A DNA stretch of 64,000 nt from Sulfurivermis sp040755915 (GCA_040755915.1 JBFLWM010000026.1:80493-144492); one strand, 5' to 3'. Shown: positions 33,882 to 43,350, counted from the stretch's first letter. Made by a program: numbers and translations. The notes: generated by a model from the letters alone, not told the origin.

Positions 33882-35216
33882 ATGCAAAGCGTCGATACCC
33901 TCCTCCACGCCCGCTGGGTCATCCCCGTCGAACCGGATCAGGTGGTACTGGAAAACCACAGCCTCGCCATCGGCGATGGCCGCATCCTCGACCTGCTGCC
34001 CAGCCCTGAGGCACGGCGCCGCTACCGGGCCGAAACCGAGCTGGAACTGCCCGGCCACGCCCTGATCCCCGGCCTCATCAACGCCCATACCCACGCCGCC
34101 ATGAGCCTGATGCGCGGACTGGCCGACGACCTGCCCCTGATGGACTGGCTCAACCACCATATCTGGCCGGCGGAGGCGCGCTGGGTGGGTGAGGAATTCG
34201 TCCACGACGGCACCCAGCTGGCCATGGCGGAAATGCTGCGCGGCGGCACCACCTGCTTCCACGATATGTACTTCTTCCCCGACGCCGTGGCCCGTGCCGC
34301 CAGCCATGCCGGGATGCGCGCCGTGGTGGGCATGATCGTCATCGACTTCCCCACCGCCTGGGCGCAGAACGCCGACGAATACCTGCACAAGGGCATCAAG
34401 GTCCACGACCAGCTCCACGGCGATCCCCTGATCAGCACCGCCTTCGCCCCGCACGCCCCGTATACCGTGTCGGACGAGCCGCTGCAGAAGGTCGCCATGT
34501 ACGCCGAAGAAATGGACGTGCCCGTCCACATGCACGTACACGAAACCGCCCACGAGGTGGAACAGGCGGTGGCCGCACGCGGCCAGCGTCCGCTGCGGCG
34601 CCTGGCAGACCTGGGCCTGCTGTCGCCGCGCCTGCTCGCCGTGCACATGACCCAGCTCGATGCCGACGACATCGACGCGGTGGCCGCCGCCGGCGCCCAC
34701 GTGGTGCACTGCCCCGAATCCAATCTGAAACTGGCCAGCGGCTTCTGTCCGGTGGACGGACTGCTCAAGGCCGGCGTCAATGTCGCCCTCGGCACCGACG
34801 GCGCCGCCAGCAACAACGATCTCGACATGTTCGGCGAGATGCGCACCGCCGCCCTGCTCGCCAAGGGCGTCGCCGGCGATGCCAGCGCCGTACCGGCCGC
34901 CCAGGCCCTGCGCATGGCGACACTCAACGGCGCGCGGGCGCTCGGCCTCGATCAGGTCACCGGTTCGTTGCAGGTGGGCAAGGCCGCCGACATCGTGGCC
35001 GTGCGGCTGGACGACATCGAGACTCGCCCCCTGTACCATCCCATTTCCCAGCTGGTGTACGCCACCGGCCGCGACAAGGTCAGTGACGTGTGGGTGGCCG
35101 GCCGCCACCTGCTCAAGGAACGCCGCCTCACCACCCTGGACGAGGCGCACCTGCTGGCGCGGGCCGAAGAGTGGCGTAACAGAATCCAGCGCAGCGACGA
35201 AGAGGAAGCACACTGA
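33882..35216 (+). CDS. mtaD: 5-methylthioadenosine/S-adenosylhomocysteine deaminase
   Basis: An amidohydrolase (TRZ/ATZ family) converting MTA to methylthioinosine, the P. aeruginosa route that is followed by mtnA-linked salvage. Zinc ligands are seen in 'LINAHTHAAMS', 'HMHVHETAHEV', 'VHMTQLD' and 'LGTDGAASNNDLDM'. 444 residues is normal. The position between mtnA and ubiG matches P. aeruginosa PA3170, which supports the substrate over other amidohydrolases. Confidence 0.88.
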   Translation: MQSVDTLLHARWVIPVEPDQVVLENHSLAIGDGRILDLLPSPEARRRYRAETELELPGHALIPGLINAHTHAAMSLMRGLADDLPLMDWLNHHIWPAEARWVGEEFVHDGTQLAMAEMLRGGTTCFHDMYFFPDAVARAASHAGMRAVVGMIVIDFPTAWAQNADEYLHKGIKVHDQLHGDPLISTAFAPHAPYTVSDEPLQKVAMYAEEMDVPVHMHVHETAHEVEQAVAARGQRPLRRLADLGLLSPRLLAVHMTQLDADDIDAVAAAGAHVVHCPESNLKLASGFCPVDGLLKAGVNVALGTDGAASNNDLDMFGEMRTAALLAKGVAGDASAVPAAQALRMATLNGARALGLDQVTGSLQVGKAADIVAVRLDDIETRPLYHPISQLVYATGRDKVSDVWVAGRHLLKERRLTTLDEAHLLARAEEWRNRIQRSDEEEAH

Positions 35217-35218
35217 TC

Positions 35219-35926
35219 ATGGGTACGCACAGCCATAACGTGGATCACGCCGAGATTGGCAAGTTCGAGGCCCTCGCCTCGCGCTGGTGGGATCCGGACA
35301 GTGAATTCAAGCCGTTGCACGACATCAATCCGCTGCGCCTGGACTACATCGATCAACGCGCCGGCCTCGCCGGCAAGACCGTGCTCGACGTCGGCTGCGG
35401 CGGCGGCATCCTGGCGGAGAGCATGGCCGCGCGCGGTGCCAAAGTGATCGGCATCGACATGGGCGAGGCGCCGCTGGAAGTGGCGCAACTGCACAAGCTG
35501 GAATCCGGCGTCGAGGTGGAGTACCGCCGCACCACCGCCGAGCAGCTGGCGACGGAACTGCCCGGCCACTTCGACGTGGTCACCTGCATGGAAATGCTGG
35601 AGCACGTGCCTGACCCGACCTCGGTGATCGCCGCCTGTGCCCGGCTGGTCAAGCCGGGCGGCCAGGTGTTCTTCTCCACCATCAACCGCAATCCCAAGGC
35701 CTATCTGTTCGCCGTCATCGGTGCCGAATACGTCCTGCGCCTGCTGCCCAAGGGCACCCACGATTTCGCCAAATTCATCCGCCCCTCGGAGCTGGAGGGC
35801 GGCATCCGCCAGGCGGGCCTGCAGCTGAAGGAGCTCACCGGCATGAGCTACAACCCCTTCACCCGCAGCTACTCGCTGGGACGCGATCTGGACGTGAATT
35901 ATCTGGCGTACTGTGTGAACGAATAG
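35219..35926 (+). CDS. ubiG: Ubiquinone biosynthesis O-methyltransferase
   Basis: SAM-dependent methylation of both hydroxyl groups in ubiquinone synthesis. 'FEALASRWWDPDSEFKPLHDINPLRLDYI' and 'VLDVGCGGGILAESMA' are family-specific; 'TCMEMLEHVPDP' and 'FFSTINRNPKAY' complete the SAM-binding domain. 235 residues, starting two bases after the mtaD stop. Confidence 0.96.
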   Translation: MGTHSHNVDHAEIGKFEALASRWWDPDSEFKPLHDINPLRLDYIDQRAGLAGKTVLDVGCGGGILAESMAARGAKVIGIDMGEAPLEVAQLHKLESGVEVEYRRTTAEQLATELPGHFDVVTCMEMLEHVPDPTSVIAACARLVKPGGQVFFSTINRNPKAYLFAVIGAEYVLRLLPKGTHDFAKFIRPSELEGGIRQAGLQLKELTGMSYNPFTRSYSLGRDLDVNYLAYCVNE

Positions 35927-35979
35927 TTTCGGGTTACGACTGCCAAACCCGCACGGTCCGAAGCGCGAACTTCAAGCTG

Positions 35980-36639
35980 ATGGCAATGTCCCTGCGCACG
36001 ATATTCTTCGATCTCGACGGCACCCTGGCCGACACCGCGCCGGACCTGGCCTATGCCCTCAACCAGACGCTGGAGCATGCCGGACGCGTGCCGCTGCCCT
36101 TCGACACCATCCGTCCGGTGGTATCACACGGAGGCACCGCGCTGCTGCAGCTGGGTTTCGGCAACGACCTGCCACGGGATGAGTTCGACCATTTGCGTGA
36201 TTTCTTCCTCGACATCTACCGCAACAACATCACCCGCGGCACGAGCCTGTTCCCCGGCATGGCGGCGCTGCTCGACGCCATCGAGGCGCGCGGCCTCAAC
36301 TGGGGCGTGGTGACCAACAAGCCGGCCTGGCTCACCGACCCGCTGATGGCGGAGCTGGGACTGACCCGCCGTGCCGTCACCATCATCAGCGGCGATACCC
36401 TGCCCGAGCGCAAGCCGCACCCGGCCCCCATGCTGCGTGCCTGCCAGGAGGCAGGCAGTACCGCCGGTGAATGCCTGTATCTGGGCGATGCCGAGCGCGA
36501 CATCGCCGCCGGCCGCAATGCCGGCATGCATACCGTGGTTGCCCTCTACGGCTATATCGGTGCTGGCGACGAACCCCGGGACTGGGGCGCCGACGGCATG
36601 ATCGCGGCACCGCAGGATTTGCTGCGCTGGTTATCCTGA
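35980..36639 (+). CDS. mupP: HAD phosphatase, MupP (N-acetylmuramate-6-phosphate phosphatase)
   Basis: A HAD hydrolase with 'FFDLDGTLADTAPDL' (nucleophile Asp-x-Asp), 'VTNKPAWL' and 'LYLGDAERDIAAG'. It is of the Gph/phosphoglycolate phosphatase family, but its place directly after ubiG and in the same block as yciK is that of P. aeruginosa MupP, which dephosphorylates MurNAc-6-phosphate in cell-wall recycling. The family alone cannot separate MupP from Gph. Start at 35,980 or the second ATG at 35,986. Confidence 0.8.
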   Translation: MAMSLRTIFFDLDGTLADTAPDLAYALNQTLEHAGRVPLPFDTIRPVVSHGGTALLQLGFGNDLPRDEFDHLRDFFLDIYRNNITRGTSLFPGMAALLDAIEARGLNWGVVTNKPAWLTDPLMAELGLTRRAVTIISGDTLPERKPHPAPMLRACQEAGSTAGECLYLGDAERDIAAGRNAGMHTVVALYGYIGAGDEPRDWGADGMIAAPQDLLRWLS

Positions 36640-36704
36640 TGCGCCGTGGCTGACGGCGTTGCCGTTATACTAGGGACATCTATCCGACTGAAGGCAGCCC
36701 GGCC

Positions 36705-37979
36705 GTGCCCGATACCTTTCTGACTCTGCTGATCCTTGCCACCACCCTGGCGGCGGTGATCAGCGCCATCATCACCTTTCTTGCCCTCAACCCGCGCACC
36801 GTGCAACTGCGCGAGGAAAACGCCCGTCTGCAGGCCGAGCTGGATGCCGAACGCCGGGCGTCCATCGAAAAGGGTATCGCCCTGGAACAGGTACGCGAAA
36901 ACCTGGCCGGCACCTTCAGTACCATGGCCAGCGAGGCGCTCAAGCACAACAGCGGCGAGTTCCTGCGCCTGGCGCAGGAAAACCTCAAGCAGTTCCACAT
37001 CCAGGCCCAGGGCGAACTGGTGCAGCGGGAAAAGGCAGTGGAGAACCTGGTCAAACCGATCCGCGAGGCGCTGGAAAAGACCGAACGCCAGATCCAGGAA
37101 ATGGAAAAGAGCCGCGCCGAGGCCTATGGCTCGCTGAGCAAGCACCTGGAATCCATGGCCGAGGCGCACCGCACGCTGCAGGGCGAAACACGCAATCTGG
37201 TACAGGCCCTGCGCCGTCCCGAGGTGCGCGGGCAATGGGGCGAAATGACTCTGAAGCGCCTGGCCGAACTGGCCGGCATGGTGGAACACTGCGATTTCTA
37301 CGAACAGGAGCAGGTGCGCACCGAGGAAGGCAGCCTGCGTCCGGACATGATCGTGCGCATGCCCGACAGCCGCGACATCATCGTCGACGCCAAGACGCCG
37401 CTGGACGCCTACCTGTCCGCCATCGAGGCCGGCGATGACGAAACGCGCCGCCGGGAACTGGAACGCCACGCCCGCAAGGTGCGCGAGCGGGTGCGCGAAC
37501 TGTCCGCCAAGGCCTACTGGCAGCAGTTTGCCAACTCACCGGAATTCGTCGTGCTGTTCATCCCGGGCGAGCAGTTCCTCTCCGTGGCGCTGGAGATGGA
37601 TCGCAAGCTGCTGGAGGACGCGCTGGCCAACAAGGTGATCCTGGCCACCCCCACCAGCTTCGTTGCCCTGCTGCGCGCCGTGGCCTACGGCTGGCGCCAG
37701 CAGGCGCTGGCGGAGAACGCCGAACAGATCCGCAAGCTGGGCGAGGAGCTGTATGGCCGTGTCGCCACCTTTACCGAGCACCTCGCCCGCCTGGGCAAGA
37801 GCCTGGAGAGCAGCGTCAGCCATTTCAACAAGACCGTGGGCACCTTCGATGCCCGTGTGCTGCCCAGCGTGCGCCGCTTCACCGAGATGGGAATCAGCGC
37901 CAAGAAAGAACTGTCGGACGTTTCGCAGATCGAAGTGGCAGCCCGCGATGTGGCCGCCACGGAGGACGAAAAGGCCTAG
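36705..37979 (+). CDS. rmuC: RmuC-family DNA recombination protein
   Basis: A 424-residue RmuC homologue that limits inversions between inverted repeats. One N-terminal membrane helix (residues 5-28), a long coiled coil (35-180), then the nuclease-like RmuC domain with 'GQWGEMTLKRLAELAGMVEHCDF', 'RPDMIVRMPDSRDIIVDAKTPLDAYL' (Asp and Lys of a PD-(D/E)xK-like site) and 'FANSPEFVVLFIPGEQF'. The start is a GTG. It separates mupP from the hopanoid genes. Confidence 0.93.
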   Translation: MPDTFLTLLILATTLAAVISAIITFLALNPRTVQLREENARLQAELDAERRASIEKGIALEQVRENLAGTFSTMASEALKHNSGEFLRLAQENLKQFHIQAQGELVQREKAVENLVKPIREALEKTERQIQEMEKSRAEAYGSLSKHLESMAEAHRTLQGETRNLVQALRRPEVRGQWGEMTLKRLAELAGMVEHCDFYEQEQVRTEEGSLRPDMIVRMPDSRDIIVDAKTPLDAYLSAIEAGDDETRRRELERHARKVRERVRELSAKAYWQQFANSPEFVVLFIPGEQFLSVALEMDRKLLEDALANKVILATPTSFVALLRAVAYGWRQQALAENAEQIRKLGEELYGRVATFTEHLARLGKSLESSVSHFNKTVGTFDARVLPSVRRFTEMGISAKKELSDVSQIEVAARDVAATEDEKA

Positions 37980-38164
37980 TCGAGCTGCTTCTTCAACGCA
38001 TCCTTGGATTCGCGGTACAAATCCTTGGCCGTATCGGCAGCCTTCTCGCGCAGGCTCTTTTCCTCGAACGGATTGCTCAACAGGGGTTTGTCGCGTGCGA
38101 TGTTGATGCCGAACCACACGCCGACCAGCAGCACGATAATGATCAGAAACAGCAGCTTCTTCAT
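37976..38164 (-). CDS. Small membrane-anchored protein of unknown function
   Basis: A 62-residue protein: MKKLLFLIIIVLLVGVWFGI is a membrane anchor, followed by 'AADTAKDLYRESKDALKKQLD', an amphipathic helix. It runs opposite to rmuC and shares the CTAG at 37,976-37,979, so the two genes' stop codons overlap palindromically. It could equally be a spurious frame, but the anchor-helix layout is good. No known role. Confidence 0.5.
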   Translation of the reverse strand: MKKLLFLIIIVLLVGVWFGINIARDKPLLSNPFEEKSLREKAADTAKDLYRESKDALKKQLD

Positions 38165-38187
38165 GATGCCAACACTCTCCCGTAGTT

Positions 38188-39081
38188 ATGTCCGCTGACG
38201 CTAGCACAACGGCGCCCGCGTCGTACACCCTGGCCGAGGCCTATGCCTTCTGCGAGCAGATGGCGCGCAGCCATTACGAAAACTTTCCCGTCGCCTCCCG
38301 CCTGTTGCCGGCCCGTCTGCGCCGGCCCACCGCTGTCATCTATGCCTTCGCCCGCAGCGCCGACGACTTCGCCGACGAGGGCGATCGGCCACAGGAAATG
38401 CGTCTGGCCCTGCTGGCCGGCCACGATCACGAACTGGATGCCATTGCGCGGGGCGAGGCCAGCAGCAACCCCATATTCATTGCCCTCGCCGACGTCATGG
38501 CACGGCATGGTCTGCCGCATCAGCTGTTCCACGATTTGGTGGATGCCTTCCGCCAGGACGTCACGCAACGCCAGTACGATGACTTTGCCGCCCTGCTCGA
38601 CTATTGCCGCCGCTCCGCCAATCCGGTGGGCCGCCTGCTGCTGCACCTGAACGATGCGGCCAGCCCGGAGAACCTGGCACTTTCCGACCGTATCTGCACC
38701 GCCCTGCAACTGATCAATTTTTATCAGGATCTGGCCCAGGATTATGATGAAAACGGCCGCATCTACATCCCGTGCGACGAGATGCAACAATATGGCGTCA
38801 GTCCGGAACATTTCCGTGACCGGCGTAACGACACGGCGCTGCAGGAACTGCTGCACCTGCAATACCGCCGCGCCCGTACCCTGATGCTGGCCGGCGCCCC
38901 CCTCGGTCGGCGCCTGCGCGGCCGTTTCGGCTGGGAGATTCGCCTCATCATTGCCGGCGGTCTGCGCGTCCTGGAACGACTGGAACAACAGGTGGCGACC
39001 GCCCCCTTTGCCCGGCCACGCCTGCGCCGCAGCGACTGGCCCGTGATACTCTGGCGCAGCCTGTTTGCCCGGGCGCCGTGA
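38188..39081 (+). CDS. hpnC: Squalene synthase HpnC (hydroxysqualene synthase subunit)
   Basis: HpnC makes hydroxysqualene from presqualene diphosphate in the HpnCDE route. The trans-isoprenyl diphosphate synthase (SQS/PSY) signatures are 'YAFARSADDFADEGD' (first Asp-rich motif) and 'ALQLINFYQDLAQDYDENGR' (second Asp-rich motif), with 'YDDFAALLDYCRRSANPVG'. 297 residues. It is the first of three successive hpn genes; no squalene-hopene cyclase is in the window. Confidence 0.92.
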   Translation: MSADASTTAPASYTLAEAYAFCEQMARSHYENFPVASRLLPARLRRPTAVIYAFARSADDFADEGDRPQEMRLALLAGHDHELDAIARGEASSNPIFIALADVMARHGLPHQLFHDLVDAFRQDVTQRQYDDFAALLDYCRRSANPVGRLLLHLNDAASPENLALSDRICTALQLINFYQDLAQDYDENGRIYIPCDEMQQYGVSPEHFRDRRNDTALQELLHLQYRRARTLMLAGAPLGRRLRGRFGWEIRLIIAGGLRVLERLEQQVATAPFARPRLRRSDWPVILWRSLFARAP

Positions 39082-39124
39082 CGTGGCAACACCCGAACAA
39101 AACTCCGGAAACCGAAGCAACCTC

Positions 39125-39982
39125 ATGACACCCGATCAGTACTGTGAACAGAAGGCGGCCCGCAGCGGCTCCAGCTTCTATTACAGCTTCCTGTTCCTGC
39201 CGCCGGAGCAGCGCCGCGCCATCATGGCGCTGTATGCCTTTTGCCGCGAGGTGGATGATGTGGTGGATGAGTGTGGCGATGCCGCCCTGGCGCAGACCAC
39301 CCTCAACTGGTGGCGCGAGGAGATTGCCCGCCTCTACGCGGGCAATCCGCAACATCCGGTTACCCGCGCACTGCAGCCGGCCATCGCACGCTTCACGCTG
39401 GCCGAGGAACACTTTCAGGAGATCATCGACGGCATGGCGATGGACCTGACGCAGACGCGCTATGCGGACTTCAAGGCGCTGTCGCTGTATTGCTACCGCG
39501 TCGCCAGCGTGGTCGGCCTGATGGCCGCCGCCATCTTCGGCTACGAGGACCGCCATACCCAGAAATATGCCCACGATCTCGGCATGGCCTTCCAGCTCAC
39601 CAACATCCTGCGCGATGTGGGCGAGGACGCTGCGCGCGGCCGCATCTACCTCCCGCAGGATGAGCTGGCACGATTCGGTGTCAGCGAAGACGACATCCTG
39701 GCACGACGCCCGTCCGATGGCATGCGCGCCCTCCTGCACTTCCAGGCAACGCGGGCCCGCGGCTATTACGACAAGGCCCTGGCGCAACTGCCGCCGGTCG
39801 ACCGTTACCGTCAGCGCAGCGGCCTGATCATGGCGGCCATCTATCTCTCCACGCTGGATGCCATCGAACAGCAGGACTATCCGGTACTGCAGCGGCGCGT
39901 CCGTCTGTCGCCCTGGCGCAAGCTGTGGATTGCCTGGCGTACCGCGCGCGGCGAGGCACGACGCGAGCGCCGGCGGCGATGA
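39125..39982 (+). CDS. hpnD: Presqualene diphosphate synthase HpnD
   Basis: Joins two farnesyl diphosphates into presqualene diphosphate. It is a SQS/PSY-family enzyme with 'YAFCREVDDVVDECGD' and 'AFQLTNILRDVGEDAARGRIYLP'. Start chosen at MTPDQYCEQKAARSGSSFYY (39,125); the longer frame from 39,065 overlaps hpnC. Its stop overlaps the hpnE start (ATGA at 39,979-39,982). Confidence 0.94.
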   Translation: MTPDQYCEQKAARSGSSFYYSFLFLPPEQRRAIMALYAFCREVDDVVDECGDAALAQTTLNWWREEIARLYAGNPQHPVTRALQPAIARFTLAEEHFQEIIDGMAMDLTQTRYADFKALSLYCYRVASVVGLMAAAIFGYEDRHTQKYAHDLGMAFQLTNILRDVGEDAARGRIYLPQDELARFGVSEDDILARRPSDGMRALLHFQATRARGYYDKALAQLPPVDRYRQRSGLIMAAIYLSTLDAIEQQDYPVLQRRVRLSPWRKLWIAWRTARGEARRERRRR

Positions 39983-41274
39983 AACCGGTCATCATCGTCG
40001 GCGGCGGCTGGGCCGGACTCGCCGCCGCCTGCGAACTGGCCGGTGCCGGCGTGCCGGTACACCTGCTGGAATCATCCCCGCAGCTGGGCGGCCGTGCCCG
40101 CACGGCACAACTGGACGGCATCCGCGTCGACAACGGCCAGCATCTCCTCATCGGCGCCTACCGCGAAACGCTGCGCCTGCTGCACCGTATCGGTGTCGAT
40201 GCCGCAACGGTCCTGCGGCGCGAGCCCCTGAGCCTGAACGTACAGCGTGACCAGGCGCTGTTGCAGCTGACAGCACCGCCACTGCCGGCGCCGCTGCACC
40301 TGGCCTGGGCCCTGTGGCATGGACTGCGCGGCCCGGAACGCCGCGCCGCCCTCGCCTTCTGCCTGACAGCCTGGCGCCGGCATTTTCACATCGAGCGGGA
40401 CATCAGCGTCGCAGAGCTGCTCGGCGGACAACCGACGGGGCTGGTGCGGGCGCTGTGGGAGCCCCTCTGTCTGGCGATACTCAATACCCCCCTGGCCCAG
40501 GCTTCGGCACAGGTATTTCTGCACGTATTGCGCGATGCCTTCACCCGCCGCCGCCACGACGCCGATCTCTTGCATCCGCGTACCGACCTGGGCCAGGTGC
40601 TGCCGCAGCCGGCGCAGCGTTACATCGAACAGCACGGCGGCCGTGTCGACACGCGCCGCCGTGCTCAAGCACTCCACCTCGCCACCGATGGCCCCACGGT
40701 GGTCACTGCGGCAGGGATGCAGGCGGCCAGTCATGTGATCCTCGCCACCGCGCCCTGGCACGCCGCACCGCTGCTGGCAACGCACTCTGTCCTGCAGCCC
40801 CTGGCACAACAACTGCGCAGCCTGGGTGATGCCCCTATCACCACCGTGTATCTGTCCTATCCCGCCGGTATCACCCTGGGCCGCAGCATGCTCGGCTTCG
40901 CAGGCGGCACGGTGCAGTGGCTGATCGATCGCGGTATCGTCTGCGGCCAACCCGGCCTGCTGGCCGCGGTGATCAGCGGCCCTGGCGAACATGCGGTCAT
41001 GGACTCGACGGCACTGGGAGCGCAGGTGGCGGCGGAAATCGCACAGCGTTTCCCTCAATGGCCCGCACCGCAGCGGATACGGGTGGTGCGGGAGCGGCGC
41101 GCAACCTTCCTGTGCGACGTCGGCAGCAATGCGCGCCGCCCGCAAAATGCCACGCCTGTGCAGGGCCTCTGGCTGGCCGGCGACTATACCGCCACCGGCT
41201 ACCCCGCCACCCTCGAAGGCGCCGTGCGCAGTGGAGTACAATGCGCGCAGCAAATCATCGACCTGCTACGCTGA
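39979..41274 (+). CDS. hpnE: Hydroxysqualene dehydroxylase HpnE
   Basis: A FAD-dependent amine-oxidase-fold enzyme that reduces hydroxysqualene to squalene. It begins with the dinucleotide motif 'VIIVGGGWAGLAAACELAGAG' and ends with 'LAGDYTATGYPATLEGAVRSG', the FAD-binding C-terminal signature. 431 residues. The start at 39,979 is supported by the ATGA coupling to hpnD. The three hpn genes form one operon. Confidence 0.93.
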   Translation: MKPVIIVGGGWAGLAAACELAGAGVPVHLLESSPQLGGRARTAQLDGIRVDNGQHLLIGAYRETLRLLHRIGVDAATVLRREPLSLNVQRDQALLQLTAPPLPAPLHLAWALWHGLRGPERRAALAFCLTAWRRHFHIERDISVAELLGGQPTGLVRALWEPLCLAILNTPLAQASAQVFLHVLRDAFTRRRHDADLLHPRTDLGQVLPQPAQRYIEQHGGRVDTRRRAQALHLATDGPTVVTAAGMQAASHVILATAPWHAAPLLATHSVLQPLAQQLRSLGDAPITTVYLSYPAGITLGRSMLGFAGGTVQWLIDRGIVCGQPGLLAAVISGPGEHAVMDSTALGAQVAAEIAQRFPQWPAPQRIRVVRERRATFLCDVGSNARRPQNATPVQGLWLAGDYTATGYPATLEGAVRSGVQCAQQIIDLLR

Positions 41275-41308
41275 ACAGTGCCGCTGACCGGCGCCGAGAG
41301 GACACCCC

Positions 41309-42049
41309 ATGCACAACTACAAACCTGCTCCCGATCTGCTCAAGGATCGCGTCATTCTGGTGACCGGCGCCGGAGACGGCATCGGTGCTGCTGCCGCCAA
41401 GGCCTTCGCCGCCCACGGCGCGACCGTGATCCTGCTCGGCCGCAGCGCGCGCAAGCTGGAAAAGGTGTACGACGACATCGAACAGAGCGGCGGCCCGCAG
41501 CCGGCCCTCGTTCCGCTCAACCTGGAGAAGGCGGTGCCGGAGCAATATCTGGAGCTCGCCACGATGGTGGAAAAGGAGTTCGGCCGCCTCGACGGCCTGC
41601 TGCACAACGCCGCCCTGCTCGGTACGCTGACACCGCTGGAGCAGTACGACCTCAAGCAATGGGCACAACTGATGCAGGTCAACCTGCACGCACCCTACCT
41701 GCTCACCCGCGCCATGCTGCCGCTGTTGAAGAACTCGAAAGATGCCTCGGTGCTGTTCACCAGCAGCGGTGTCGGCCGCAAGGGGCGCGCCTACTGGGGT
41801 GCCTACGCCATCACCAAGGCCGCCGACGAAAACATGATGGAAATCTGGGCCGACGAACTGGAGACCAACACCAGCATCCGCGTCAACAGCATCGACCCCG
41901 GTGCCGTGCGCACGTCCATGCGCGCCAAGGCCTATCCCGGCGAAGACCCCAACAACCTGCCGCGCCCGGAGGAAATCATGTCCGTCTATCTCTACCTGAT
42001 GGGGCCGGACAGCCGCGGCACCACCGGTCAGCGCACCAGCGCGCAATAG
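41309..42049 (+). CDS. yciK: YciK-type short-chain dehydrogenase
   Basis: A 246-residue SDR with 'ILVTGAGDGIGAAAAKAFAAHGA', 'DGLLHNAALLG', catalytic Ser ('LFTSSGVGRKGRAYWGAYAITK') and Tyr-x-x-x-Lys. The sequence fits YciK of E. coli and the PA3173-type gene next to mupP. Substrate unknown. GAGAGGA precedes the ATG. It is the last plus-strand gene before a convergent neighbour. Confidence 0.9.
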   Translation: MHNYKPAPDLLKDRVILVTGAGDGIGAAAAKAFAAHGATVILLGRSARKLEKVYDDIEQSGGPQPALVPLNLEKAVPEQYLELATMVEKEFGRLDGLLHNAALLGTLTPLEQYDLKQWAQLMQVNLHAPYLLTRAMLPLLKNSKDASVLFTSSGVGRKGRAYWGAYAITKAADENMMEIWADELETNTSIRVNSIDPGAVRTSMRAKAYPGEDPNNLPRPEEIMSVYLYLMGPDSRGTTGQRTSAQ

Positions 42050-42076
42050 GCGCGCGGGCGCAGGGGCCCGGTCTTC

Positions 42077-43123
42077 TTACTCCATCAAATCCACCGCCAC
42101 CCCCTGCTCGCGCAGGTGGTCGGCGCGCTCCTGGATATAGCGCTGCAGATTGGGCTGACGCCGGTAGGCACCGCTGGCGATGTACTCCATCACCGATTGC
42201 ACGTGGAAGGTGCGCAGATAGGCCTCGGTGCGAAATACTTCCCGGCCCTGCTCATCGAAAAACACCAGTGACGGTGTGTACTGGATATTCAGCTGCCGGG
42301 CCCATTCCGCTGCCGTGGCGCGCCTGCCGTCCGGCTTCACCAGTTTCGCATCGCTCCACATATCAAGCTGCACCGCGTCAAAGCGCTGCAACAGTTCCTT
42401 CATCTCCGGACGCGCCAGAATGCCACGATGGAGTTCGGCACAGTCGGCGCACCCGGCCTGCTCGAACAGCACCAGCAACGGCCGCTGTGCGGCCATGCGG
42501 TCGCGAGCCAGGACATGAGGCGGCTGGAGAAACAGCGGACTGACCTGCACGACACCGGCGTTGTTCGAACCGCTACGACGGGCAAGGTAGTCACGGAAGC
42601 TGAGGCCGTCCTTTTCCCGGCGCGCACCGTAGTCCAGCGCCAGCTCGAAGCGTTCGGGGGCGTAGTAGCCGTTCAGTCGCAGCAATGGCTTGCCGGTTTC
42701 ATCGAGAAACAGCAGCGTCGGCGTGTACATCACCTTGAGCTGCTCGGCAAACGCCTTTTCGCTCAGCGTCGCGCCATCGACGGAGGTCACTTCGCGATCG
42801 CCCCACAGGTTGATGGCAATGACGTCATACAGGCGCTGTGTCTTCGCGGCAATGGCCGGCTTGCCGAAGTTGTCATCCAGCAACTTCTTGCAGTAGGGAC
42901 AGCCGTCCTGATAGAAGTACAGCACGACACGCTTCCCCGCCGCACGCGCCTCGGCCACGTCCTCGGCCAGGTCCATGAAGGAATTCTTGAACCACTCCGG
43001 CTTGTCGTGATACCCGGGATTGACCCCGCCCTGCAGCACCGTGCCATCACCGGACGCCGCAGCCACGGCATTCCCCAGCCACAGCGCACCCAACAGTCCG
43101 AACCCCAGGGCCAGCTTGCGCAT
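42077..43123 (-). CDS. Periplasmic protein with two thioredoxin-like domains
   Basis: A 348-residue exported protein (signal peptide about 1-23, MRKLALGFGLLGALWLGNAV). The first thioredoxin-like domain has 'YFYQDGCPYCKKLL' (CPYC) with cis-Pro 'YTPTLLFLD', the second has 'LFEQAGCADCAEL' (CADC) with 'YTPSLVFFD'. The tandem suggests duplication within one SoxW-like family. It could reduce or oxidise periplasmic thiols, perhaps in a sulfur-oxidation or cytochrome pathway; the partner is not evident. GGAGGA precedes the ATG. Confidence 0.8.
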   Translation of the reverse strand: MRKLALGFGLLGALWLGNAVAAASGDGTVLQGGVNPGYHDKPEWFKNSFMDLAEDVAEARAAGKRVVLYFYQDGCPYCKKLLDDNFGKPAIAAKTQRLYDVIAINLWGDREVTSVDGATLSEKAFAEQLKVMYTPTLLFLDETGKPLLRLNGYYAPERFELALDYGARREKDGLSFRDYLARRSGSNNAGVVQVSPLFLQPPHVLARDRMAAQRPLLVLFEQAGCADCAELHRGILARPEMKELLQRFDAVQLDMWSDAKLVKPDGRRATAAEWARQLNIQYTPSLVFFDEQGREVFRTEAYLRTFHVQSVMEYIASGAYRRQPNLQRYIQERADHLREQGVAVDLME

Positions 43124-43289
43124 CGCTCTCCTCCGTATCGTTGTGGTTGCCGGTTGGACCAGCGGCCACCGGTGCCGTTCGCTCCCGGCGACTGGCGCCC
43201 GGCAAAGGATTGCCGTGGATAGCGCCGTTTTTTTGACTCCAGCCAAACAAAAAGCATTTATCATGCTGTTTTTAATCGTTTTTATTGTT

Positions 43290-43306
43290 TTGGCACAAAA
43301 ATAGCT
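43290..43306 (+). promoter_or_regulatory. Sigma-54 promoter upstream of the diguanylate cyclase
   Basis: TTGGCACAAAAATAGCT has GG (43,292-43,293) and GC (43,304-43,305) exactly ten bases apart and matches the -24/-12 consensus (YTGGCACG-RNNNTTGCW) at nearly every position. Transcription would begin about 43,317, roughly 35 bases before the gene start at 43,351. The surroundings are AT-rich. An enhancer-binding activator is expected but is not in the window. Confidence 0.65.
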
Positions 43307-43350
43307 TTAGCCATGACATGAACAGTCGTACCCATTGAGGGATGGAAATC

